64,000 bases of DNA from Streblospio benedicti (taxonomy: Eukaryota > Annelida > Polychaeta > Spionida > Spionidae). The position numbers were made by a program, and so were the translations under genes. The notes beneath the pieces were generated by a model. It was not told the DNA's origin, ran no database searches, and worked only from the letters and a program-made list of their open reading frames with translations. Position 1 is the first letter of the stretch. Each line of letters begins with the position of its first letter. The stretch covers positions 16,000,364 to 16,064,363 of the forward strand of contig CM032663.1 of the NCBI GenBank assembly GCA_019095985.1, written 5' to 3'. Positions 1-31,506 of this stretch are shown piece by piece.

Positions 1-694
1 ACACGTGTGGCAAAACACTTAGACTAGATCTAGTCAGTTTTACGTGGATAGACTCCACCTTATCATGACTTTATCAAAACCTAAAAGTATGTTATTTTGT
101 TTGTTGTAAAACACTAGTCCTTACCTTTCAATAACATAAAACTCAAATAATATTGTGAACTTTTAGCAGAAGTGTGTTTATAATCGTTGACGTCAATAAA
201 CTTCACTTTTGTGTGTAGAATATAAGTAACGTTTTTTAATCATGTTATTACAGGTTTCAGACAACAAGCCATTTTAGAATCATTTTGAAATATGTACCAG
301 AGGAGTGTGAATATCTCCATTTAAATTGACTTTTCATAATGGTATTTTTAACTTATTGATATACAATATCGAAACATTGCGTCATTTAGGAATTAGAAAT
401 TGTTCTCTGGTAATATATTTTTAGATCTTAGATATTACTTACGATATGAACGTTATCAATAATCGAGACAAATTTCTGATATACGTCGTAGGTTTTTGAA
501 GTAATTTCAGTTTATATTAAAATTATCTCGGCTTTTTTGTATTACCTTAAAACAAAACATTGTGGATATTCTTCAATAATACTTCCCCCTTATAACTCTG
601 ATAACAGTTGTGTATCGTCGCCGCTTAATTTCATGCTGGTTAAACGGGTGTCTGAGAAAGGACAAGCACTATAGACCCTACTGAGATTCTAAAG

Positions 695-702
695 CCGGAA
701 GT
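695..702 (+). promoter_or_regulatory. ETS-like site ccggaagt, possible ZC3H11A promoter
   Basis: An exact ccggaagt, the core of ETS-family promoter sites common in housekeeping genes. A possible splice donor (tctag/gttaac) follows at about 719, which would suit an untranslated first exon. It lies 2.4 kb before the start codon and there is no transcript evidence, so this is only a candidate. Confidence 0.25.
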
Positions 703-1193
703 TACTTCTGAGGTCTAGGTTAACTATAGCCACAAAACTGTAGCAATGCTACCTTTTAGAGCTACATATATAAATATATAGATGGCGACAAATCTGATGC
801 CAATAGCACTGCTATTGCCGCTTTGTTCACCTGTTCAACAAGCTGTTGCACATGTACAAATATCCGACCCTGGGTATTATTGCCATATGTACTGCCTTTT
901 GGTTAGTTCTACTCAACAACTGGCTAGGAACGATGCTCATAAGCGGTAGTGTACCAAAACTGCTGTTTGGGTCAGAGGCCAGCGCGAACAGCCGGCTCTT
1001 CAAATTGTTGAATAAGCCGTGATTGTTTAAGCAGTTGATAGGTCATATTTAGTTTGAAAGACTGTTATGAGGACTCTGAAAATGCGTGTTAACAATATAG
1101 TACTTATGTAGCATGATTTAATCCTGACCCTGCTTATTAGTGAGATGAGTAGAAATCTCTTATATATGTTTTATTGTAATATCTTTATTTTAG

Positions 1194-1505
1194 ACTCCCA
1201 TTTTAATGAAGCAACACATTGCCTGGGGAAAAAATCATATTTGAAAAGTTATTGAACTTAATCACATGAAATCTGTAGGAATTATGATTAGGTCCACTTT
1301 TTCTAATCCAGAGACAATCAGATTATTATTCTTAGCGCCCACATTTTTTACCCTCTCATAGTTCCTGTTTTCATGAAGCAAAATATTGCTTAATCAAAAA
1401 TAAAATTTGTCTAAAAAAGTTATTGAACTTTAGTACACAAACTCGGTAGGAACCATGATTAGGCCTGCTTTTTTATTGCAAGACACCATCACATGATCAT
1501 TCTAG
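1194..1505. repeat. Decayed tandem duplication, unit about 160 bp
   Basis: Two adjacent diverged copies (about 1194-1345 and 1355-1505) share in order atgaagcaa, aagttattgaactt, ggtaggaa/tgtaggaa and tgattagg. Neither has coding character. Confidence 0.6.
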
Positions 1506-3104
1506 AATCTTGTACGTAAATGCAAGCTTACCTGCTCATCTATGTTCTAGTGAAAACGTCTATACTGTAGATACATATTGTCAACTGATGTTGCCAAAAA
1601 GCCCTTCTAAACCCCATAAAGCTTATCGACTTGTATAGCATGTGTGTGCCGGAATTAACTGAACAGAATGAGCTCATGAAACAAGTAAAAATGATTGTTT
1701 TGAATTTCAAACATCACAATCTCACAGTAAAGGCTGCAACAAAAAGTAAATTAGTGTTGTTGTTTTTTTACTCAGCTAAAGTCTGTTTGACATGTTTTAG
1801 TTATATCATACACTCATTGCGAACATTTTTTATACGTGTAAACTGATCAGGAGCTAATAGTGTACAACCATCAATCAATGATAGAATGTACTTTATTAAA
1901 TTCTGCTTTGTCACTTTTATATGCCACTCAAACATTTTTCTTTAGTTTCTCACTTATATATATATAAAAGAAAAATGCTGACATATTTGCACCCAAGATG
2001 ATGTGGACACTGCACATTATATTGTGGCATCTTGACAATAACATGAATATGCCTTCAGAGGGAAATATACAACCATTTTATTATTGGAGTTAGGACCACT
2101 AGTTGCACTCATCGTGGGCAAAACAATGTTTTCTAGCACAATCTAATGTACAATCCTTTACAATAGACCTCAATGATTGTGCCTATCAAATTAATGGTGA
2201 CTTGGACTGACCAGAGTGATATTATTGAAGATCCTACCAAGATCAGTCATAATGTAGCATGTTTGATGAATTAGCACATCATTCAGCAATGGAAAACATT
2301 TTTATCAATGGTGCTCACTAAGTGAAATATTGATAGGTCCATTGTGGTTGATATGCAGTTTCAATAATCTGATTTTCAAAGTATTGCAAGAATGAAAAAG
2401 ATTGGCATTGAGAACATTAAATCTGATTTTATTGAGACATGAAAATGTGCACATTACTGACAAAAAAATATGATAAAATGTTAAACTGTGGAGTTGCTTG
2501 ATTGTTTTGTCAACTTTTCTAACTCAGTAAGATAATATGGTGAAAAATCTCTATCACCAAAGGCATATTATTGCCAGATCCATGATTTCAAACTAGTAAA
2601 AATCTACAACTAAAATGGCATAGTGCTAGTTAGACGGTGACAATTTACATCCGGGGAATATAACTAATCACAAATTCATATACGTATGGCTTTACCATGT
2701 AGTAAATAAGCTATCTTAAAACCATCTATATTCTCTAAGAAAACATTTAAGTATTGAAAAATAAACTTAATTTGTAATGATAATTGTGACAAACAATAAC
2801 TAATAATTCATATTGAAAAAGTCCATAGTAGGGAACATCGATGAGCTGTGTGTCTATTAGAGCCTTAATGAGAATTTGAAAAAGTAAGTGGTATTTTATT
2901 TTATATTTCAATGCAAACTAGTCATTTTCCATGGGATTTCAGTTGTCTCTCATTCACATTGTATTTGGCATCTGTTTTCTTGTTTGTTTTCCAGAAAAAA
3001 AGAAAAATAATTACAACTTTGCATGGCACAAGATATGAGAACAGTGTGATTATTAACTACAGCAGAATTCAGCGAGCTTTTGAAAACATTATATTTGCAG
3101 CAAA

Positions 3105-21756
<18,652 letters not shown>

Positions 21757-23110
21757 TGCGTCTAGGCAAGCCATTTTTATTCATAATTCATAATTTTCAT
21801 GATTCATACTTGTGAAGGAAAAAAAGAAAAACATAATATAGACCAGTGCAAAAACAATTGCAAAAAAGACGAAAGAAAAAATTGCATTTTAATTGTCAAT
21901 GTAAATGTATGAATGAGCTTTTGGTGGATAAGGAAATATGTCATAAAGTCTAAGGAACAAATGAGGGTTTAAAAAAAATGATTGATGGGTTATTTGCTAA
22001 TCTAGTGAAAAAGTATGCTTGTTTTATCGCTACATTTATTTATGATAATGATGATAATCATATGGTAATAATGAATCATCCTTCATTGTATGGATTCTGG
22101 CGTGAATGTGCTGTAAAACTATACCTGTATTATTTTTAAAAATGGCAGCTTTGTCATTTTAAACCACCTAGAAATAATGTAACAGACTTGAGATGTTAAG
22201 TTAGAGAACAAAGGTTATTACTAGTTCTTATATCTCGTTCATTGATAGCAATTTAACGTCCATAGCTATGCGAAATACACATCAGACAAGCTATATAATG
22301 TATGATGGATGAAATACATGACATGATTTTTCCATGAGCTTATACATTTCTGAACTCATGGAGAACTTTGAAACTGTATCTTCTATTTTAGCTTCTTGAA
22401 ATTTGGTTGTAATTGATGAGGTTGACATGTCAAGTATTGTAATAAGTCCAAGCAAGCTTAGATAATTGAAAAAAAAAATTGTGCTATTATTGCTTTTAGA
22501 CATTTTATTATTGTCTGGGTCATACTAAATACTAAGTAAATATGACGCACCATGCTGTAACCCGGCGTCCAATTAACACCCCAGGGTGTTGTGAAGTGCA
22601 CACCCTGGCAAGCCAACATTACAACATTAAATATGATTGCCATACTTTTAGCACATAATAAATGCAATGTAGTAATCTTTAGACATTCAAGCAGTTTTAT
22701 GTCCATTTTGCTTGTTTCAGTGCAATGTCAACAATGCCGACGGGTTACGGCATGGTGCATCATATGCACTGGTTAACTACCGTTATCAAAGTTATGTAAG
22801 CAGTTCTAAGGGAACATTACAATGTTTATTAAGTTTTAATAATTTGTATTATACAAAGTACTGGTATATGGATTAGAATAATGTGTGAAAAAAATGTGCT
22901 TAAATTTTTATTTTATTTTGGTTTCAATAGTTTATTCCTATTAGCAGTATGAATATCATGAAGTTTTGTAAAATTAATTTTATGAGATGGTTATTGATTT
23001 ATTATTTATTTTTTGTAACAACGCAATAACATTCATTGCCTGTGATATGAATTAATAAAATACCTGCCTGAACATTTGTGAAATAAAGAAATAAAAATTG
23101 TTTACATTGT
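21757..23110 (+). other. ZC3H11A 3' untranslated region
   Basis: AT-rich non-coding sequence between the ZC3H11A stop codon and a cluster of polyadenylation signals. No foreign element was recognised inside it. The end is estimated from the signals at 23054-23095. Confidence 0.6.
23054..23095 (+). terminator. ZC3H11A polyadenylation signals (three aataaa)
   Basis: Three aataaa hexamers at 23054-23059, 23082-23087 and 23090-23095 on the + strand, about 1.3 kb after the stop. The tail-to-tail neighbour PIFO has its own signal only about 150 bp further on. Confidence 0.6.
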
Positions 23111-23242
23111 TATATCCATCAATCTGGTACTGTGTGATACATGTAGAATGTTCCTGGTAGTATCAATGAAATATGAAGCATTCTGGATAAATGCTCGAGA
23201 TTCAATATAATGTAAATCTACACAAATATTACTCAAAGACAA

Positions 23243-23248
23243 TTTATT
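23243..23248 (-). terminator. PIFO polyadenylation signal
   Basis: tttatt on the + strand is aataaa on the minus strand, 256 bp after the PIFO stop codon. It is the nearest hexamer seen and sits about 150 bp from the converging ZC3H11A signals. Confidence 0.5.
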
Positions 23249-23503
23249 AACTATATTTCTGTTATTAACACCAAGCAGTTAAACTATGTTTGATACGTCT
23301 ATAAGACTATCACAGAATTGTTCTTCATTCCCAATTAACATAAACCCAAGTGACCCACACAAATTAATGACATAAAAGCTATAGTAAATACATATTACAT
23401 GATTATTTTCTCAATGTTCACATAAATGCACCAACACAAAACATTTCCTCCATTACACAGTTCACACACAATCAGTCTTAGTTACTTCACTTAATATCTA
23501 GCT

Positions 23504-25988
23504 TTAATCGTAGTAGAGTTTAAGATAAGCAAGTCTTCGATGGTATTTCTTTTCTTCTTTCGTGCTTAAAAGCTGAAATTGAGAAGATAACATTAAAATA
23601 ATGCAAAAACAATGTAAAAAACATGTAAATTTACATTACTAGATGGAATATGTGTTTAATCTCTTACCAGAACCTAAGTACCGGTATATATGTATTTGAA
23701 AGTGAAAAAATAATAAATAAGCAACTTTTATCATTGAATAAGAAAATCCAAAGTTGGAATAGTTTTGAGGTGTTATCTTTTTCAGGAGGCATTTAATTTT
23801 AAAATGCTATATTTTATCATATATTCTTTGATTTTTATCAGACAGCGCCTCAAAACTTAGATAATCACTATACATGTAATGTGCTTTGAATGACTTAAAA
23901 TTGTAGCAATTATCCCCATAGCATTGTCAATGATAGCTTCATGCAGGACTTGCAGGATCTCAATCAATAGACAAAATTCTTCCTTAAATATGAATTAGCT
24001 TCAAAAAGTATTCATGCATTCAGTTTCATCCATATTTCACACAAATCCTTGCTGTATGACAACTAAAAGTAGCCAAAAAAGCAAGCTATTTATATGCATT
24101 AAAATGTTCACCGTGCACTATGAATATCTTTTTCTTTGTAAAAAAATTTAATTGCGTTTGCATTGAAAGTCATGTTTATGCTTTTCATGCACTCATTCCA
24201 TTGATACCTTTATTCCTTTAGATAACGCAAATTCACGTTTTCTTATAACTTCGAAAGGTGGCAGCTAACCAATATAATTATATTACATTTATAGTTTTGT
24301 GTATGTAATTTCTTGCATTCAATACATTTTTCTCACATACATCAAAAAATGTTTTAACCATGGGCCCCAGCATCATGGAAGTGGTGTGTGGTATGTAAAC
24401 TACTATGATTTACAAACACTATATAATACACCTTTAATACCACTATATAATAGTAGTAATGTGTATGTATATGTAAATCATAGTAGTACCAGTATACATA
24501 CCACACACATCCTCCCATGATGCTGAGCCCATGGTTTTAACAAAGAATTGTATAATTGTTATATTATAAAAGATACAACTACGCCAAATATTCATTCTTG
24601 CATTTGAAGTATTTGTGACCGCTGAGAAAAATTTGATCTTGTAGCACGAAAGAAATATTTCTCATTATAGTACATGTACTGTATCGTTACGGATTGAATT
24701 CTAGCAGACACTGAACCAATTATAGCTTAGAATTGTGTATAAATGTCTGCATGTGTAAAAGCATTTTTGTGGCCTTATTCACCTTTTCAGTGTTCTTGTC
24801 AATGGTACTGTGCTGTTGTATTGAGGGCAGGTCGATGGGGTTCCCACCAAATGACTGATGCCAGTTCACCTTTCGGTTACGTGCATTCAGGTGCTCATAG
24901 GTACCAGGTCTGGGTTGAGAAAATAAACATGAAATTTATTGTCCCTGGCTGAATCATAGAATGCCCACCATTCTAAGCAATGTACATGACTGAATGTAAA
25001 TGTTTGAATAGAGCTAAAGAGACTAATGTGCAACAAAAGTTTACCAACCCTGGTGTAATTTCTTCGAGATCTTTCTTGTAAACTGGAAATCTTTGAGCTG
25101 CTGCGAGGAATGGTTTATAGGAAGTCTCAAACTCCATGGGATCTGTGCATGTAGTCTGATAGGTATCTGGTGCTGGCGTTATGAACTAATCAGGACAGAG
25201 CAATTAAACATAATGAACAAACAAGTGAAATAAAACAAAAATGATATCTTGACATAGTATGCACATGAGCCGTGACGTGGTTACTCGGATTAGTGTTAAA
25301 CCTTGTGGTACCATAGCAAATAATTGATACACCAATCAAAATTGAATTTACTTCAACACAGATGCATGGAAAAATCAAAATTGATACAATTTACGTCAAT
25401 TGACAAATCATCAACGTAATTATCAAATGTGTTAGCATGTGTTGTTATACTGTTTTTAGTCCGTGATACTGCATTTGCAGTATTTGTTTCCAAACAGAAT
25501 GTCAGGTGGTTATATATGTAGTAACTTTTTAAAGCCACATTATCCACATACAGCGTGATTCGGTGCAGTAACGCTACCAATATAACATACCAAACCATGG
25601 TTGTACACGTACTTATAAAATCAAAGATTATACAGACTTTTAACAGTTCCTATTGTTCTGAGTTGTAAATTCGTGTGTATACAAGGATAGTGGTGTATGT
25701 AGCCCTATAATATAATTAATGCGCAAATGTAGAATATTTGACGAGGTGTCCCAAAAAAGTGGCAAATTTGATGACGTAACCTGGGTGACTGTACCATGGT
25801 TCAAATACTCAATAACAATACTTACAAGTTTAAAATCCATAAAAAGTTCTTGAAATTTTGATTGTTTAATAATATAAACTTACTGTATGAGGCCTTGTAA
25901 AACGCTTTGCTGTTCGTGCTCCCATTGTATAACCTTTTTCACTTTGATACTTCATATTTGTGTTTACTTCATACATAAAATTACTGAC
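23504..25988 (-). CDS. PIFO: Protein pitchfork (ciliary microtubule-associated protein 3), 5' end missing
   Basis: Pitchfork acts at the base of primary cilia and in ciliary disassembly, and is a microtubule-associated protein (family knowledge). Four exons are read on the minus strand: 25988-25884, 25185-25049, 24909-24783, 23572-23504, giving 145 residues and a TAA stop. KGYTMGARTAKRF in the first visible exon, an SHIPPO-like PGPGTYE in the middle, and the C-terminal EEKKYHRRLAYLKLYYD match vertebrate PIFO in order. The second exon uses a weak donor (gg/gttggt) that gives the only phase joining to the next exon. The N-terminal part (roughly 65-70 residues in vertebrates) was not found. The 100-N gap at 26113-26212 lies just upstream and may hold it. 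The gene converges on ZC3H11A. Confidence 0.85.
24356..24536. mobile_element. 180-bp foldback MITE in PIFO last intron
   Basis: Imperfect inverted arms: left carries aaccatgggc, cagcatcatgg, gtgtgtggtatgta and ctatgatttac; the right arm carries the complements in reverse order. The loop is AT-rich. It is somewhat older than the foldback at 21225, judged by mismatches. Confidence 0.8.
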
Positions 25989-26112
25989 CTACATGAAAGA
26001 AGAAAAAATGTTAACATTTTTTTTTACAATCATGAAAGAAGTTTGAAATTACTCATTGAGGAATGGGAAACTTAACGAATGCCCTGTGATACCTATAAAT
26101 TGGATGGCTAAT

Positions 26113-26212
26113 NNNNNNNNNNNNNNNNNNNNNNNNNNNNNNNNNNNNNNNNNNNNNNNNNNNNNNNNNNNNNNNNNNNNNNNNNNNNNNNNNNNNNNNN
26201 NNNNNNNNNNNN
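26113..26212. other. Assembly gap of 100 N
   Basis: Exactly 100 unknown bases, the usual placeholder for a join of unknown size. It separates the 5' end of PIFO from repeat-rich sequence and the extra GTF2H1 block. Confidence 0.99.
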
Positions 26213-27026
26213 CGAGCGATATATATCGATATTTATGAGTGTCAGGTTAATTATAACTCCAGTTATTGAATGATTGACCTGATTTTTGTTTGTTGAGGTG
26301 GTATTTAATAACAAGGGTTTTACATGCCAAGAGGAGAAAGTTATTATGCCTATTGTTAAAGCTGTTTGTTGCAATGACAGGGGGTAACTTTTACATGAGA
26401 AAGTGTCAGGTTAAGTCTGGTTATTGAATGATTGACCCTAGTGTTTGTTTGTTGAGGTGCTAATTACTATATCAGTATTGTTCATGAAATTGTTTCCTTT
26501 GAAATGACAGCAGACTTTTGCTGAATTGTAAACTTACCAAGATTTTGAGGATTACATAGTATATTTCTGATTTCATGAATCATTTTGATATAAATATCAA
26601 TACTATCATTTATCTTTCTGATATGAAGTGTTATTTTTGTAATTTAGATGGGGCTCATTTTTTTTGTGCTCACACATTCTGTGCTTTTTTACATATGAAG
26701 TGAAATCTAGTGACCTCTTCAAGTCAACAGCGAGTTTACATCATGCATAAAAAACACGGACTGTGTGAGCACACAAAAAGTGTGAGTCCTCTTCTATAGT
26801 ATATGTATTTTTATTAATCTCAAATAATGAGTTTTCTGATAAAAGTATGTTTTACAATAGATATTTTTCAAATACTTAATCATACACTCAAACAGGTCGA
26901 AATTGACAGAATGCAAGTGGAATAAATGTCATAAATATCGATAAATATCATAAATATCGATAAATATCATAAATATCGACATTTATTGATATTTATTATA
27001 AATGTCATGACATATACCAACCCTGG
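26213..27026. repeat. Repeat-only stretch after the gap
   Basis: No coding exon was seen. Two diverged direct copies (about 26237-26330 and 26403-26470) share gtgtcaggtta, gttattgaatgattgacc and gtttgttgaggt. A short array of ataaatatcg/ataaatatca units lies at 26929-26990. The pair suggests two fragments of one unnamed repeat. Confidence 0.6.
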
Positions 27027-30000
27027 TCTTTTTGCGTTTCATATATCCTATTCAGTGACTTACTTGCCTTTGAAATGAAATTAAATCTGTTTCTATCCAC
27101 TCACTCGGCCAATTGCAGCACACATCGAATTGTAATTAAAGTCCATATATCTTTATTTGTGTAGGACTGGCAAAACTTAAAAGGATTTCCATTTCTAAAA
27201 GCTTATAAATACCATAGATCTATTAATGATGTAGATATTACAAGGTTTGTCATTCACAACGAGGTATTGACAGAAATAGAGTAATCCCATGTGTTTTTTC
27301 TTACATTTGTATTGATTTAATGGTAAAGATTTGATTCTAAGTTCCGTGATTTCAGAATCAAACAAGTCATAAACCAACAACTACTAATTACGTGCAAAAT
27401 GTAGTGTATATATTGGTTCTTTTTTCAAATAAATTCCTTTACATAAATATCCTTACATGGAATTATAACACCTATTTGATTTTTTATTGCTATTGATAAA
27501 CTTTTGCTTCTGTTAGTAACCAGAAATGTTGGTAATTTATTTTAATCAAATGTAAATATTTATGAAATAATTGTTATGTTGCACTTTCTTTTGTAATTAT
27601 TATGAGAAAATGAATTAACTGTGTGAAATTTAATCGCCCTTTGTGGTGATTAGACTGAAATTTATGTTTGCATCATATATGCAGAATGCTGCAAAAGATG
27701 ACCCAGACCTCTTCCAACCATACAAAGACCTTGTTGTAAGTGGTGTCGCCTCAGCAGAAGAGTTTTGGGGCAAACCGCACTGGAAAGTCAACAAGTCAGT
27801 GAAGTACTGTAGCATAGAATCAGGGTTTGGTATAAGTACCCAAGTTTGAGATGGTTGTTTGTATGACTGTATGACAGTAAGGGGTAAAACATTTTAATTA
27901 TTGGTCAGTCAATTTAAACACCATCATGTGGACAGGTACATATTTTCTAATATCCATATCCATCAATCACTCCACATTTAAATATTTAAAAGTGTAAATA
28001 TTTTTTTGATATATAGAAATGCATTTTATCATTTTCACTTTAACTTCAAAGTTTTGTTGTGGATTTGAATATTTAGGACGCGATTAACACTTCTAGAGAT
28101 CTTGGAGTTTTTTCATCATAATAGTCTTTATTTGTGGTTTTGGATTCTGTAGGTACCACCAGCAGCTAAGTAAACAAGATGTGGGAGTGTCGGCTGCGCT
28201 CTTTGGCTGATATCAAACCACAGACTGACGGCTGCAATGGTCTCAAGTACAATCTCACAGCAGACATCATATTACAGTCCATATTCGACATATCCGGGTG
28301 GTGAGTAGATTAATATAAGAGCAGTGAAACTTCTCTCTTTTAGCTCAGCATTACTAATCATCCTTCATTCTTAAATCACTTCCTGTTATCAATTATTATT
28401 ATTATATAAAATATATTGTATTATATTATTATATATATTATAACTTCCTTGTCTAACAATTGCGCAACAATTCAATTTTCTCTAATTTTGATTTATTGAA
28501 GATAATTTTGATCACTCATCTTCATTTTCTTAGAATTTGTTCAATTTATTCCTGAGATTTTTAAAACATATTAACAAATAATAAAAGCAAAAACCTGTGT
28601 TAATTGTTGTCTTTTCGTGGAAGTGTTATTCCAATTTCTTTGTGTATTAACGTGCAAATCATTTGTTTAGGTTCTAACATAATAAATGCTATATTGTAAT
28701 TTTTTTCTGTGTAATTTTTGGTAACATGAAAAAAAAGAATATTTCGTGTTGCAGTGCGCATCAAGCACTTGGAGAAATGCACCGACAAGCTGAGTGAACA
28801 GGAATTCTGGACACGTTTCTTCCAGTCACACTACCTTACCCGTGGGATCGTGATCAATCTTGGCACCAAGGACATCTTTCTGACTGTGCAAAATCAGATG
28901 ATTTGGGTTAGTGTGTTGTAGCTCCAACATGTGGTCATTTCATTTTGTAGTTCTTTACCAAAAATTTTGCATGTATACACAGAAAACTGACGCACAATAA
29001 GTAGCTTATTAAGGCTGCTAAACCCTCTTGCTCGTGTTCCATCAATTTTATTTCTACTTTTGTCTTGATTTTACACCTATCACTTCCTTTTTGAAAGGTT
29101 TGTGTTAACGATGCATGAGGACAAGTCATTTGAAATACCCTTTATGTTAAAACAAAAGTCCATTCGAATATAAAATATCATTATAGTTCTGTGTAAAGCT
29201 GTATGTGATATCATAATATATAAAAAAGAACTTATTCATGTAAAAATATATATATATTTGATGTTATATTTTTAATTTGATATATATTTGATGTTATATT
29301 TTTTAATGTTAGTATGTAATTTTATCTCTCCTAGTTAAGAAAATGTGCACTTTATAGTCAGATACTGAGGGCATTACAGTACGATACATGTCTAATTACT
29401 TGCAAAGAAAAAATATAAAAGCAGTTAGTATGTCAAAGAAAATATAATTTCAATGATCATAAACTTATAGAATTTGAAAAACAATCTTTGTTACAAAATT
29501 AAGTATTTTCTTCAGCTATTGCCACAGAACTGAGCAGCCATTCAGTGACCTGTTTCTTGACCACACGATTCTCTGATGACACAAAAGCCGAGGTAACGAA
29601 TTGTTGAATGCCATTTTCATGAAAGTGTGGTAAGCTTTATAAACATTTTACATGCAAACATGATAAATATTTTGACAATACTAAAAGAGACATTCAATTG
29701 TCTAATAGTATATGTAAAGTAGTTTTAAAAGCGTGTAACAAAATGAATGGACAGAAAAAATATCTTTCTTTATTGAGTGTTACTCAAGCCTCCCCATCAC
29801 AGGGATATGGTTCGATCAAGGATGTGGCCGTGTCAGCTCTTGGCTGGCCATCTACGAAAGCAGTCAGGTGAATGCCTCTCTCATCAAGCGCCTAACCAGC
29901 ACTCCACCATGGTGCTTAAGGCAACTTTTGTGACAGCAAAGCGCACAGTGGACTACATGGCAGCATCTCCACGGCATCACTTAATGGAGGAACAGGTGTC

Positions 30001-30460
30001 AACATTTGCTGAATAATAGTATTCTTCACGTGTTTTAGGTCTTTTATTATATTATGTTTGAATTCAAGATTTTGACGGTGTTGCCTTTGTTTTGCCGTAA
30101 TGGCTTTTAAAAACTAACACAAATCATGTTAAGTCCATTAAAATGAGGCAGTTGTAGTGCCACCCAACCAATACTTTGTATGTTGATTCAGTTGTACAGT
30201 ACTACTAGTGGCGGACAGTGTGACAACGCACAAATGAGCCATAGTGGTGAATATTAATATATTTCAATTTTATTTAAATTCATAAGTGCTTACATAAGCG
30301 TTGGTTTCATCACAGCTTTTCAATGTCATGTTATGTTTTTCGTATGTGTGGACATATTGTCTAATACCATTTTATTAGTCTATTAATACCATTAGAATTC
30401 CATAATTACTTTCTAAAAGTATTTCTTGTATGTTTCATTTGATTTGGTATTTTTAATTTT
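27027..30460 (+). pseudogene. Second copy of GTF2H1 intron 2 to intron 7
   Basis: Nearly identical, intron sequence included, to 33504-36908 in the main gene. Exon equivalents: 27685-27794, 28153-28300, 28755-28906, 29516-29592, 29803-29995 (main gene exons 3-7). Exons 1-2 and 8-13 are absent. Every exon equivalent carries small insertions or deletions that break the frame, e.g. gcaaaagatg for gcaagatg, gggg for ggg, and a changed end of exon 4. Introns have similar single-base indels. Splice sites are mostly kept. Because introns are copied, it is not a processed copy. It is either a recent segmental duplication left unpolished or an unmerged second haplotype or misjoined contig; the adjacent N gap favours the latter. 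At the end of exon 6 it reads gccgag, where the main copy has an extra c. Confidence 0.85.
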
Positions 30461-30879
30461 TTAAAATTTTATAAAAATTATTAATATCAAAGTTGTTAAA
30501 ATGGCACGGATGCTTATCTCTATGAATGAATATCCGTGCTATTCGCCCATATACATCCAGGATGACATGCTGCAGAGCATGCAGTAACAGCATTGCTGCT
30601 CTCTCTCCTGCTGCCAAGTGCCTCATGGACTTTTAGCAGTGTATTTATACAGATACAGATACTAGTATAGTACGTAGCACATAATTTCTTCAAAAAATGT
30701 TTCAAGTGACTGAATTCCCCCTCTATTTTGTCTTTCACTATCAGGATAAATACAAAAGTATAAATTCTTACCGTCCATCATATTTCAAATCTTTTAAAAC
30801 TTTGTAAAAATAAATTCTATGTATAATTATCCATAAAATTGAACAAATATCAGTCTTATTTTACTAAAAATTCTTTGTT

Positions 30880-30887
30880 CCGGAAGT
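30880..30887 (+). promoter_or_regulatory. ETS-like site, possible GTF2H1 promoter
   Basis: An exact ccggaagt, followed about 85 bp later by a possible splice donor (aaatag/gtgcta). This fits an untranslated first exon spliced to the acceptor at 32871-32872. It is inferred from motif and spacing only. Confidence 0.3.
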
Positions 30888-31192
30888 TTAATGTTGTTGT
30901 TATGGGCGACATTGTTTAGTTAACCTGTTATTTTCTTACTTTTTCCATCGATCGGGAGAAATTACAAAATAGGTGCTAAACGTAGACTCAGACTGTAATA
31001 TGTTTATTGTTTAAGGATATACACATAGCACTTTAGTATATTCATTCAATCTTTATATATTATTTGATTTCTTACAGCGTCTAAAATGATCCAGATTAAT
31101 GCAAAAAATCAACAACTTGTCGCTTTGAATAATTACAGAGTTACTCACGTACTTTTGAAAGTGAGGTTATGAGATCAGGCCGACCTGTGATT

Positions 31193-31217
31193 CCATACCA
31201 TACCATACCATACCAGT
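31193..31217. repeat. Pentamer run (catac)n
   Basis: About four to five tandem catac units. Confidence 0.85.
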
Positions 31218-31506
31218 GGTGGGGCTCATTTGTTTCTTTACGGGAGGTAATATTATAGCTAGTCAATGTCAATACATTATATGAATGTATAAGCTACTTT
31301 AGCTTTATAATGCAACACGTCTTGTTAATTGGTTAATGATAATACTCCAATCATTGTCAAGGAATGATCAATGCCTTTACCCGTCAGAAGCCTTGTATTT
31401 CACTGAAATTTTTAGTGTTTGTAACTAAATCTATCTATCAATATTTATATCATCTACATCTACATGGTACTGCCCAACGTCAACTAGCTGACGACTATTG
31501 GCAGGT

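Larger units (their letters stand above)
1..3104. other. Upstream region of ZC3H11A, no coding gene seen
   Basis: No conserved coding exon was recognised on either strand; the open frames here are short and have no family resemblance. The stretch holds a decayed tandem duplication (1194-1505) and an ETS-like motif at 695. A possible splice acceptor at 2991-2994 and a second at 3098-3100 precede the ZC3H11A start codon, so at least one untranslated first exon of that gene probably lies in this interval. I cannot place it. Confidence 0.6.

Noticed and set aside
26929-26990. A CRISPR-like array of ataaatatcg units
   Set aside because: Units are about 16-18 bp, without distinct spacers, in animal DNA; it is a simple tandem repeat.
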